11,326 bases of DNA. Origin: an uncultured Thermomicrobiales bacterium (GTDB taxonomy: Bacteria; Chloroflexota; Chloroflexia; Thermomicrobiales; UBA6265). Numbering within the stretch: the first letter of the stretch is position 1; every line of letters starts with the position of its first letter. Made by a program: the position numbers and the translations under genes. The stretch lies in the NCBI GenBank assembly GCA_902806355.1, contig CADCWI010000063.1, positions 16,028 through 27,353 of the forward strand, written 5' to 3'. Positions 1 through 6,216 of this stretch are shown piece after piece. The notes beneath the pieces were generated by a model. That model saw nothing but the letters and a program-made list of their open reading frames with translations, did not search any database and was not told where the DNA came from.

Positions 1-398
1 CAACGCTCCCTGAGAGTTCCGGGTACCGTCGAACTCTCGATGGGGCTGCGGCCCAGGCCCGGATGAAGCTGGAAGAGCCAACCTTCGCAGCAGCCTGGGA
101 GGCTGGAACGCATCTATCCTGGGACGACCTACTCGCCGAGGTGGACGCATTGGCAACGACGGTCCGCACCTCTCCTCATGGACATTGCGCTCCACAGACG
201 CTGAGATATGGTCTCTCCCTTCGCGAGTTGGAGATCCTGCGCCTGCTTGTCGAGGGACACTCGAACCGCGCCATTGGGAGCCTTCTCTCGGTGAGCCAGC
301 GCACGGTCGAGAACCATGTTCACCACATCCTCATCAAACTCGACCTTGAGTCGCGTACCGCGGCGGCAACGTTCGCCGTCCGGAACGGGTTGGTATGA
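1..398 (+). CDS. LuxR-family transcriptional regulator, C-terminal part (5' end outside window)
   Basis: The frame is open from base 3 to the TGA at 396-398, so 131 C-terminal residues are visible and the first ATG at 63 is almost certainly internal. The last 61 residues are a GerE/LuxR helix-turn-helix domain: LSLRELEIL, then a GHSNRAIGSLLSVS helix, then the recognition helix SQRTVENHVHHIL and a closing AVRNGLV. Before it lies an Ala-rich stretch with FAAAWEAGTHLSWDDLLAEV. This is the usual C-terminal end of the sensor/TPR part of large ATP-binding (MalT/LAL-like) LuxR regulators, where FAAAW-x-x-G-x-x-L sits just before the HTH. I therefore infer a large regulator, often 700-1000 residues in this family, with only its tail here. 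The ligand and regulon cannot be read. The palindromic DNA just downstream, before the methyltransferase gene, makes that gene a possible target, which is only an inference. Confidence 0.85.
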   Translation, partial: TLPESSGYRRTLDGAAAQARMKLEEPTFAAAWEAGTHLSWDDLLAEVDALATTVRTSPHGHCAPQTLRYGLSLRELEILRLLVEGHSNRAIGSLLSVSQRTVENHVHHILIKLDLESRTAAATFAVRNGLV

Positions 399-410
399 CA
401 CGTATCCCTT

Positions 411-430
411 CGTGAGTGATCTCACTCACG
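411..430. promoter_or_regulatory. 20-bp palindrome, possible operator or weak terminator
   Basis: Two perfect 9-bp arms, CGTGAGTGA and TCACTCACG, are separated by two bases. The site begins 12 bp after the stop of the LuxR-type gene. A two-base loop is too small for a good RNA hairpin and no T-tract follows, so a protein-binding operator seems at least as likely as a terminator. LuxR-type proteins often bind palindromes of about 20 bp, but no binding partner is shown here. Confidence 0.4.
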
Positions 431-491
431 CCCCTCCACTGGCCCCACCAGGCGAATGAGTGTTCTCGCCGATGCTGATTCCATTTCAGGT

Positions 492-509
492 CGTGACAAT
501 AACGTCACG
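492..509. promoter_or_regulatory. Inverted repeat CGTGAC-N6-GTCACG, possible operator
   Basis: Perfect 6-bp arms flank an AT-rich spacer (AATAAC), 160 bp upstream of the methyltransferase start. The outer pentamers CGTGA and TCACG match those of the palindrome at 411-430, though the spacing differs. A further inverted repeat, GAGTGG-N5-CCACTC, lies at 553-569. The 269-bp gap between the LuxR tail and the methyltransferase holds no convincing gene. I could not place a convincing -35/-10 pair there. Confidence 0.3.
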
Positions 510-667
510 GCGTGGAAAGGCGGCCATGTCCCAGCGGTTGGGACCTCGGTCTGAGTGGCGGCTCCACTCCCGGAACAGGAGTTGTGTCGAGTTGCCCCTG
601 CTCTGTCCTGTATGCGAGCAGCCCCTCAGGATCATCTGGATAAGTATCCCCGCCGAAGGAGATCTCC

Positions 668-1756
668 ATGTGTGCCGAACCCGTCCCTGCGCTCGACATG
701 GACGCCGTCCATGCCTTCGCCTTCAAAGTCATCGGCGATGTCACTGCCAGTCAGATGGACATTCTCACCGTGATCGCGGATCGCCTCGGGCTTTTCCATC
801 ACCTTGCCGAAGCTGGCACCGCTACCAGCGCCGAGTTCGCGGACCGTGCCAGCATCAACGAGCGCTACGCCCGTGAGTGGCTCTCGGCCATGGCCTGCCA
901 CGGCTACCTCGCTTACGACGACAGCGCCAAGCGCTTCTCCCTCCCGCCCGAACGCGCCTTCTGTCTCGTCGATCGGGACAGCCCCTTTTACCTGGGGAGC
1001 ATGTTCAGCATGGCACCAACCATGTGGTCCAACATCGATCTTCTGACCGAGGCGTTTCGCCATGGAGGGGGAGTGCCGCAGGAGCAGTTCGGGACCGAGT
1101 TCTGGTGTGGCTTCGAACGCTTCACCCGGCCGGCTTTCCGCAACAATCTCGTCCAGGACTGGATCCCAGCGATGCCCGATGTCGACGCCAGGCTGCGTGA
1201 TGGCGGGACGGTGGCGGACGTCGGCTGTGGCAACGGCCAGGCGCTCCTCTTCCTGGCCAAGGGCTATCCCAACGCCCAGCTGGTTGGTCTGGACAACTAC
1301 GCCCCGGCGATCGAGGCGGCCAACGCCAACGCGCGTGAGGCCGGGTTGGCCGACCGGGTCCAATACGAGGTCTGCGATGTGACCGAGGGCATCCCGGGCA
1401 CCTACGATCTCATTACCAGTTTCGACGTCGTTCACGATATGCCCCACCCGCGCCCGGCGATGCGCGAAATCAGGAAGGCGCTCAACCCGGGCGGAACGTA
1501 CTTCGTGCTGGAGTTCAACTTTTCCGGAGACCTGCAGCACAACATCGATCACCCGCTGGGTATCGGTGCCTTCGGGTATTCGGCGAGCACCAACTACTGC
1601 ATGACCCAGGCACTGGCCGTCGGTGGCGAAGGGACCGGCACCTGCATGGGCGAGGAGAAGGCACGCGAACTGGCACTGGAGGCCGGTCTCACTCAGTTCC
1701 GCCGGATCGACTTTCCGAACAATCCCTTCAATCTCTTCTACGAGATCCGGGGTTGA
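668..1756 (+). CDS. SAM-dependent methyltransferase, Rv2258c-like
   Basis: A 362-residue class I methyltransferase with an N-terminal winged-helix/dimerisation domain, the layout of the Rv2258c-type family. Residues 25-100 form the helical N-terminal part (DILTVIADRLGLF, then ADRASINERYAREWLSAMACHGYL), which resembles the helix-turn-helix of plant-like O-methyltransferases. The SAM-binding glycine loop is VADVGCGNG at 182-190. The acidic residue at the end of strand 2 is D209 in VGLDN, and the post-motif strand is FDVVHDMPHP at 252-261. Length is normal and the gene looks intact. The ATG at 668 is set by an AAGGAGA Shine-Dalgarno sequence at 656-662. The substrate is unknown: relatives act on small molecules or lipids. 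It stands alone, with palindromes upstream and a hairpin terminator downstream, so it is probably monocistronic. Confidence 0.9.
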   Translation: MCAEPVPALDMDAVHAFAFKVIGDVTASQMDILTVIADRLGLFHHLAEAGTATSAEFADRASINERYAREWLSAMACHGYLAYDDSAKRFSLPPERAFCLVDRDSPFYLGSMFSMAPTMWSNIDLLTEAFRHGGGVPQEQFGTEFWCGFERFTRPAFRNNLVQDWIPAMPDVDARLRDGGTVADVGCGNGQALLFLAKGYPNAQLVGLDNYAPAIEAANANAREAGLADRVQYEVCDVTEGIPGTYDLITSFDVVHDMPHPRPAMREIRKALNPGGTYFVLEFNFSGDLQHNIDHPLGIGAFGYSASTNYCMTQALAVGGEGTGTCMGEEKARELALEAGLTQFRRIDFPNNPFNLFYEIRG

Positions 1757-1823
1757 GTTAGTTGCGACTTTTAGCTACATCACTGTCGACAGTAGCTCCG
1801 TGAAGGCGATGTTGAAGGGTCAC

Positions 1824-1861
1824 GAAGACGTGCGTCCACTTAGCTGTGCACGCACGTCTTC
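1824..1861. terminator. Hairpin terminator between convergent genes
   Basis: A perfect 12-bp stem (GAAGACGTGCGT paired with ACGCACGTCTTC) continues after one mismatch into three more pairs around a six-base loop. The left arm contains AAGACG and the right arm ends in CGTCTTCC. This resembles a factor-independent terminator, although there is no long T-tract. It lies 67 bp after the methyltransferase stop and about 117 bp beyond the end of the convergent esterase gene, so it may serve both strands. The rest of 1757-1978 holds nothing I can identify. Confidence 0.6.
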
Positions 1862-1978
1862 CTTCCGGTTGGACTCATTGTGATCCCAACCTACAAGTCA
1901 GAGCACTACGTACGGTCAGGCACTTGCCACCACTGCTTCTTATCCAGGTCATCTCAAGCTGTGTCGAGTGACGTGATC

Positions 1979-2710
1979 CTAGTCCCCCTGACTACGTCCC
2001 AGCACCCGGGCATGCTGGACGAGCGCTTCCTGGACGTGATCGTCCCAGTAGTCCCAGGTGTGGCCGCCGGGATGCTCGGCGTAGTGATGCTCCAGCCCAA
2101 TCGCTTCAAGATGACGGTGGAACGCCCGGTTCTCCTCGATCAATTCATCGTCGACACCACAATCGAAGGAGATCACCGGTTTCCGGTCGAACGTCGCCAC
2201 CCGCTGTGCACTGGCCTCGATATCCACGTCCTCCGGATTGGCCAGCATCGAAAGCTGGAGCTGACTTGCTTGCCAGTCGAGCTTGGAGGAATGCGCCCAG
2301 ATCGATGCGAACCGGTCGACGTGTTTGAGTCCCAGCCAGAGCGCACCCCAGCCTCCCATCGAGAGCCCACCGATCGCCCACGGACCCTCGGTGACATGGA
2401 GATGGCGACGAACGTGGTTGCTGATGTCGGTGACGATCAGGTCCTCGTAATTCTGCCGGCCCAGTCGCCCCGCATCCTTCCAGTTCAGATAGGCGGACGT
2501 CCCACCATCCGGCAGCACGACGACAAGCGGCAGTTTCTCCACATGGCGGACGAGGTTGGACTTCTGGATCCAGGCGTTGCAATCGTCGCTTAACCCATGC
2601 AGTTGCATCAGGACCGGAAACGGCCCTTCGCCTTCGTCCGGCAGGATGACGTTGTAACCGACCCGCTTGCCAAGTGCGTCACTCCGGAACTGGACGGCGA
2701 CGAGACTCAT
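1979..2710 (-). CDS. Alpha/beta hydrolase, esterase D / tributyrin-esterase-like
   Basis: A 243-residue serine hydrolase of the esterase D (PF00756-like) group, which includes S-formylglutathione hydrolases and tributyrin esterases. The oxyanion-side motif is LMQLHGLSDD at 34-43. The nucleophile elbow is GLSMGGWGAL with Ser117. The acid is Asp187 or Asp188 in DCGVDDEL, and the catalytic His217 lies in GGHTWDYW. These make a complete Ser-Asp-His triad. The frame is open another 53 codons upstream, but that stretch has no family character. The ATG at 2710 has GAGGGA five bases ahead (2716-2721) and begins MSLVAVQF, so I chose it. There is no signal peptide, so it is cytoplasmic. The substrate is probably a short-chain ester or thioester and cannot be narrowed further. 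The minus-strand neighbour upstream ends 242 bp away, with a hairpin between, so separate transcription is likely. Confidence 0.88.
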   Translation of the reverse strand: MSLVAVQFRSDALGKRVGYNVILPDEGEGPFPVLMQLHGLSDDCNAWIQKSNLVRHVEKLPLVVVLPDGGTSAYLNWKDAGRLGRQNYEDLIVTDISNHVRRHLHVTEGPWAIGGLSMGGWGALWLGLKHVDRFASIWAHSSKLDWQASQLQLSMLANPEDVDIEASAQRVATFDRKPVISFDCGVDDELIEENRAFHRHLEAIGLEHHYAEHPGGHTWDYWDDHVQEALVQHARVLGRSQGD

Positions 2711-2924
2711 GAGTTTCCCTCTTTCATCCGCGGGTTGAGCCCCGCCCATGCGTGCAGACGTGTAACCGGCATCATCGCATGGGAACGACAGGAGACGAAT
2801 GCGCGAGATGCTGGCGCCCTCGATCGCGTTTCTGGAGGACACGACCTGCTGGCGGCGCGTCGTTTCCAACGATCCCGGTCACTCCAGCGGAATAAATCCA
2901 TCACGCCGAATCCACTGGTCTGCG

Positions 2925-2946
2925 CCTGGGGCGATGACGCCCCGGG
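2925..2946 (-). terminator. GC-rich hairpin after the secreted-protein gene
   Basis: On the minus strand a GGGGCG stem with a TCAT loop and CGCCCC arm begins ten bases past the stop codon of the gene at 2953-3498. It extends outward by two more pairs after a C/A mismatch. No T-run follows, so termination efficiency is uncertain. The remainder of the 242-bp gap (2711-2952) holds the esterase ribosome-binding site and nothing else recognised. Confidence 0.4.
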
Positions 2947-2952
2947 CCGGCC

Positions 2953-3498
2953 TCAGTTGCCTTCGAGTTGCGGACCCAGCACTTCCGGATCGTAAAAGAC
3001 GAATCCGCCCGTCTCCTCCACCTCGGTGGGGCATTGTGCGGCAGCCTGCAACTCGCCCTCGTAGATCAGCCGCAAGCCTCGCTCGTAGGCGAAGACGTTC
3101 GGCACCGTCGACGTGTCAAGCCCCAGGAAGTACACGTAATCGCGCACCGACGAGAAGAGCAAGCGAAAACCGCCGTGCCCCAGCCGATAGGTTCCTGGCA
3201 CGTCCAGCTCGTCCATTGCCCCGAGAAGCGCATCGCCATCCGCGACCAGCGCTTCGAGCTCGGCCGGGTCCGTCCCGGGTACGGCATCCAGGTCGCCGTT
3301 GACGAAGAACTCGAAGTAGTCCGGATGCTCCTCGATCGCAAGATTGAACGCCTCTACGTAATCCGCCAGACCGGCACACTCCGGCGACTCGCCCTGTATG
3401 CGATGGAGATCGTCCACGGGCCGGCTCGGCGACTCCTGCAGGGCGAACTGACCGCCGAGCAGGATCATCAGCATCGAAAGCATTACTCCGCGCATCAT
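2953..3498 (-). CDS. Small secreted protein of unknown function
   Basis: A 181-residue protein I do not recognise. It starts with a short hydrophobic segment (MMRGVMLSMLMILLGG, residues 1-16) that looks like a weak signal peptide with a single basic residue. A Gln/Ser/Pro-rich region (QESPSRP) follows, typical of an exported mature N-terminus. The rest is acidic, with two cysteines only, C41 in SPECAGL and C156 in AAQCPTE, which could form one disulfide. It is rich in aromatic residues (HPDYFEFF at 58-65, SVRDYVYFLGL at 117-127). No catalytic motif is evident. The ATG at 3498 is chosen because AAAGGA (3506-3511) lies seven bases before it, and a second ATG follows directly. Alternative upstream starts would bury the hydrophobic segment. 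It is transcribed divergently from the PPOX cluster. Confidence 0.7.
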   Translation of the reverse strand: MMRGVMLSMLMILLGGQFALQESPSRPVDDLHRIQGESPECAGLADYVEAFNLAIEEHPDYFEFFVNGDLDAVPGTDPAELEALVADGDALLGAMDELDVPGTYRLGHGGFRLLFSSVRDYVYFLGLDTSTVPNVFAYERGLRLIYEGELQAAAQCPTEVEETGGFVFYDPEVLGPQLEGN

Positions 3499-3658
3499 GC
3501 AATCGTCCTTTCCCGGGAATCGGGACATCATCGATGACCGACGGCTACGCGGGGATTGTGGCGCGTGGGCGCCGGCGGGTTCCGCAGACCGCCAGTCCAG
3601 ATGGCACTATAGATGATCCCGGATTGCCCTGGTGCAATGGAGCGCACAGGTGCGTCCG

Positions 3659-3688
3659 TTGCCGCGCAAGGCGATCCTCCCGTACCAT
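3659..3688 (+). promoter_or_regulatory. Candidate promoter for the PPOX cluster
   Basis: TTGCCG (3659-3664), an 18-base spacer and TACCAT (3683-3688) form a plausible -35/-10 pair, giving a leader of about 70 bases before the TTG start at 3767. The divergent secreted-protein gene may use a TATAGT at 3606-3611 on the minus strand, but I see no well-spaced -35 for it. The 268-bp gap 3499-3766 otherwise shows nothing. Confidence 0.25.
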
Positions 3689-3766
3689 CATCTCGTTGAC
3701 CGCCTCCGGCCATCGGCCACGGAGGTCGGATTCGACGCCATTCGCACACGATTCAGGAGATCTCCA

Positions 3767-4162
3767 TTGATCCGGATTCCCGACGGTTACCAGGACCTGT
3801 TCAGCCGCCCGATCATCGTCAGTCTCGCCACGGTGCAGCCAGACGGTCAGCCGCAGGTCACCCCGGTCTGGGCCGATTACGTGGATGGCCACATCCGCGT
3901 CAATACCGCCACCGGACGGCAGAAGCACAAGAACCTGATCGAGCGGCCACAGGCGACCATTCTTGCCGTCGATCCTGACAACGGGCAGCGCTATGTCGAG
4001 GTCCGTGGCCGTGTCGCCGACGTCAGCGAGGAAACCGGCGTCGCTGTCATCGACAAGCTGGCGCACGATTACATGGGAGTCGACGTGTATCCCTGGCACA
4101 TCCCGGAGGAAACTCGCGTCACCTTCCTGATCGAGCCGGTCCGCGTCGTCACCAGCGGATAG
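3767..4162 (+). CDS. F420-type PPOX-class split-barrel oxidoreductase (copy 1)
   Basis: A 131-residue FMN/F420-binding split-barrel protein of the PPOX class (the TIGR03618-like group by pattern). The first strand pair reads LATVQPDGQPQVTPVW (20-35). The cofactor-binding loop is VNTATGRQKHKNL (45-57), followed by DPDNGQRYVEVRGRV (69-83), all hallmarks of the family. Members bind coenzyme F420 or FMN and reduce small substrates. The substrate here is unknown. I place the start at the TTG at 3767: a palindromic GGAGATCTCC (3756-3765) carries the Shine-Dalgarno sequence, and translation from there begins with the family-typical IPDGYQDLFSRP. The frame is open further upstream (to 3632) but without family similarity. 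It is first of three tandem relatives, 41 bp ahead of copy 2, probably in one operon. Confidence 0.88.
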   Translation: MIRIPDGYQDLFSRPIIVSLATVQPDGQPQVTPVWADYVDGHIRVNTATGRQKHKNLIERPQATILAVDPDNGQRYVEVRGRVADVSEETGVAVIDKLAHDYMGVDVYPWHIPEETRVTFLIEPVRVVTSG

Positions 4163-4203
4163 CGTGGCGGGATCTGTCGATCACATCGGGAGGCGCTACG
4201 TTC

Positions 4204-4593
4204 ATGATTCCGGAAAGCCATCGCGATCTGCTGGATCGTCCCCTGCTGGCGATGCTGGGGACGATCCAACCCGACGGCACACCCCAGGTGATGCCAATGT
4301 GGGCCGATCTGGCCGACGGTCTGGTCCGGGTCAACACCGCGGTCGGCCGTCAGAAGCACGCCAACATGGTGCGCAACCCGCATGTCTCTGTTCTGGTCGT
4401 TGACCCGGATGACGAGTTTCGCTTCATCGAGGTACGCGGGAAGGCCGTCCTGATCACCAGCGACGGAGCCAATGCTCACGCTGACAAGCTGATCACGGAG
4501 TACCGCGGGGCGGAGCATGTACCGACCGCGCCCCGGTCCGAGACCCGCATCATGGTCGCGATCGAGCCGCACAAGGTGATCGTCAACGGCTGA
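4204..4593 (+). CDS. F420-type PPOX-class split-barrel oxidoreductase (copy 2)
   Basis: A 129-residue paralogue of the gene before it, similar over its whole length, with roughly half the positions identical by eye. It carries the same landmarks: LGTIQPDGTPQVMPMW (18-33), VNTAVGRQKHANM (43-55) and DPDDEFRFIEVRGK. The start ATG begins MIPESHRDLLDRPLL, the canonical N-terminus of the family, and is preceded by GGGAGG about ten bases upstream. The pair arose by duplication or was brought together as related genes. The divergence is large, so the duplication is old or predates the cluster. Predicted cytoplasmic, probably dimeric like relatives, binding F420 or FMN. The stop at 4591-4593 is 20 bp before the third family member, consistent with one transcript. 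Confidence 0.9.
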   Translation: MIPESHRDLLDRPLLAMLGTIQPDGTPQVMPMWADLADGLVRVNTAVGRQKHANMVRNPHVSVLVVDPDDEFRFIEVRGKAVLITSDGANAHADKLITEYRGAEHVPTAPRSETRIMVAIEPHKVIVNG

Positions 4594-4613
4594 TGCAGTG
4601 GGGAGGGACCACG

Positions 4614-5004
4614 ATGCCCGGCCCATCGGTTCCGCTGGACGCATTCAGGGATCACCGCACGGTCCTGCTGACGAGCTTCCGGCGGGACGGCACCCCGGTC
4701 GGCACTCTGATCCATATCGCGTTCGAGGGACCGGCGGCGTACGTCCGCCCCTGCGATCGACCTGGGAGGCTCAAGCGGATCCGGCGAAATTCCGGGATCG
4801 TGCTCCCGCCGTCGACGGTACGCGGCCTCCCCACCGGATAGGCGATGGCGTCCACGGCGCATTACCTCGTTGAAAAAAGCCAAACTCGCCGCCAGATCGC
4901 TGGCGAGAAAGTACCCGATCGCGCACAGAAGCCTGATCCCCTGGCTTCATCGCATCCGCGGCTACACGACGATCCCCTTACGGATCGAATCTCATCAAAG
5001 CTGA
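4614..5004 (+). pseudogene. Broken PPOX-class F420-type oxidoreductase (copy 3)
   Basis: The N-terminal half reads in one frame from the ATG at 4614 (GGGAGGG just upstream): VPLDAFRDHRTVLLTSFRRD, then a strand ending PSTVRGLPTG, typical of a second PPOX subgroup (TIGR03666-like). A TAG at 4839-4841 stops it after 75 residues. The same frame then continues AMASTAHYLVEK, as expected for the family, up to an A-run at 4873-4878. After that the expected C-terminus appears one base later: AKLAARSLARKYPI, then LIPWLHRIRGYTTIPLRIE, ending at TGA 5002-5004. Removing one A from the run joins the frames and gives 129 sense codons, normal family length, with only the TAG left as a lesion. So there are two defects, one nonsense and one +1 frameshift. 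The frameshift alone could be a sequencing error in a homopolymer; the nonsense codon is less easily explained that way. Confidence 0.85.
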
Positions 5005-5077
5005 AGGTAACGCGGTGGTACGCCCAGCGACAACGCAAGGACATTGAATGAGAGCCGACGGGTGGGACTGGCCTGAA

Positions 5078-5108
5078 CCGCCACACCGACCGGTGGTCGG
5101 TGTGGCGG
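5078..5108. terminator. 14-bp perfect hairpin, probable end of PPOX unit
   Basis: CCGCCACACCGACC pairs perfectly with GGTCGGTGTGGCGG across a three-base loop (GGT). This very stable stem lies 73 bp after the end of the broken third PPOX gene and about 60 bp before the promoter of the next gene. There is no T-tract after it (CACCTCACC), so it is either an atypical terminator, an mRNA-stabilising 3' hairpin or a protein-binding palindrome. Confidence 0.45.
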
Positions 5109-5166
5109 CACCTCACCACCAGGCGACGCTCTCGCTGTTGTAGCGACATCGGACCGCGCCTGACAG

Positions 5167-5195
5167 TTGTGACAGGCCCGATGTTCGGATACGCT
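5167..5195 (+). promoter_or_regulatory. Promoter for flavin reductase-like gene, leaderless type
   Basis: TTGTGA (5167-5172), a 17-base spacer and TACGCT (5190-5195) form a well-spaced promoter. The predicted transcription start falls at about 5202-5203, on the ATG itself. No usable Shine-Dalgarno sequence exists between the -10 and the ATG: the GGTGG at 5197-5201 is only one base away. This supports a leaderless mRNA. Confidence 0.45.
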
Positions 5196-5202
5196 CGGTG
5201 GC

Positions 5203-5823
5203 ATGAGCGATTTCCACTTCTACGAGCCCGCATCCGGCCACGGTTTGACGCACGATCCGTTCAAGGCCATTGTCGCCCCACGCCCGATCGGGTGGGTCTC
5301 CACGCTGAGCGCCGGCGGGATTCCCAACCTCGCGCCGTACAGCTTCTTCAACGCGGTGGGCGACACGCCGCCGATGATCGCCTTTTCCTCCAGTGGCCCC
5401 AAAGACAGCCTCATCAATGTCGAGACGACCGGCGAGTTCGTCTGGAACATGGCCACCCGTGCCCTGGCGGAGGAGATGAACGCGTCCTCCGCTGCCGTAT
5501 CGCCAGAGACCGACGAGTTCACGCTCGCCGGGCTCGAGGCCGCTCCCAGCCGCATTGTTGCGCCACCGCGCGTCGCGGCGAGCCCGGCGTCGCTCGAATG
5601 CCGTCTGCTGCAGATCGTGAAGTTGCACGATCTCGACGGCCAGCAGACCGTCAATCAACTTGTGATCGGCCAGGTGGTCGGCGTCCACATCCGCCGGATC
5701 TTTCTTCGCGACGGCATCTTCGACACCGGTGCGGCACACCCGATCATGCGCGCCGGCTACCGCGACGACTATGTCGAGGCGACTCCGGAAACGATGTTCA
5801 AGATGATCCGGCCTGGCACATAG
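5203..5823 (+). CDS. Flavin reductase-like FMN-binding split-barrel protein
   Basis: A 206-residue protein of the flavin reductase / DIM6-NTAB family. Family landmarks in order are APRPIGWVST (25-34, the FMN phosphate-side motif), NLAPYSFFN (42-50), PPMIAFSSS (56-64), FVWNMATRALAEEMN (79-93) and the C-terminal HPIMRAGYRDDYV (179-191). Members bind FMN and either reduce flavin with NAD(P)H or work as flavoprotein oxidoreductases. Which applies cannot be read here. It looks complete and intact. The ATG at 5203 is the only sensible start: it begins MSDFHFYEPASG, typical for the family, and a promoter sits directly on it. It is the fourth split-barrel gene in a row but has its own promoter behind a hairpin, so it is probably transcribed separately. 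Confidence 0.9.
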   Translation: MSDFHFYEPASGHGLTHDPFKAIVAPRPIGWVSTLSAGGIPNLAPYSFFNAVGDTPPMIAFSSSGPKDSLINVETTGEFVWNMATRALAEEMNASSAAVSPETDEFTLAGLEAAPSRIVAPPRVAASPASLECRLLQIVKLHDLDGQQTVNQLVIGQVVGVHIRRIFLRDGIFDTGAAHPIMRAGYRDDYVEATPETMFKMIRPGT

Positions 5824-6066
5824 CCAGCGTTATCCTGCCGCGACGCCCGTCCGGATGGGTGCTTGTCCACGTAATGGGCACGCTGGACAGACGTAGCTCT
5901 TCAACCTGCCGCCGGATCGATAGCCATTTGACAACGCACGGGCCTGCGCCCACCGATGCATTCGGGTCCCGCGACGATTCTGGCTTTTGCCGCGTACGCT
6001 CCGAAAGACCCTCGGTTTGATACGGGGTGCGGCGTGGTGGGCATTGCACCATGGCGAACGAGAATG

Positions 6067-6098
6067 GCGGAAGCCCGGCGATGATGCCGGGCTTCCGC
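6067..6098. terminator. Strong intrinsic terminator
   Basis: A 13-bp perfect stem (GCGGAAGCCCGGC with GCCGGGCTTCCGC) has a six-base loop (GATGAT) and is followed by TTTCCT on the plus strand. It lies 243 bp after the flavin-reductase stop and about 120 bp beyond the end of the convergent sodC gene. The rest of the gene-free stretch 5824-6216 shows no convincing gene. A TTGACA at 5928-5933 has no good -10 partner. Confidence 0.75.
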
Positions 6099-6216
6099 TT
6101 TCCTAGGCTGCCAGATTATGGCAGAGATTCAAGTCACTCCGCCGCACGTGCCTTGCTCAGGGACATGACCGCTGCCCTGGTCAGGTCGGCCGACGCCAAC
6201 ACCGCACGTTCAGACG

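Noticed and set aside
632..1552. Long open frame on the minus strand opposite the methyltransferase
   Set aside because: It mirrors a complete, recognisable methyltransferase in high-GC DNA, where antisense frames stay open by chance. Its translation has no family character.
1880..2593. Plus-strand open frame of 237 codons opposite the esterase
   Set aside because: The minus strand carries a full Ser-Asp-His esterase with a good ribosome-binding site. The plus-strand frame is its shadow.
3603..3625. Sigma-54-like site (TGGCAC followed by TTGC)
   Set aside because: The distance between the two boxes is far longer than the fixed spacing of sigma-54 promoters.
4845..5051. Separate 68-codon gene starting at 4845
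   Set aside because: Its first part is the continuation of the broken PPOX frame after the TAG, and its second part is out of frame with the real C-terminus. It is not an independent gene.
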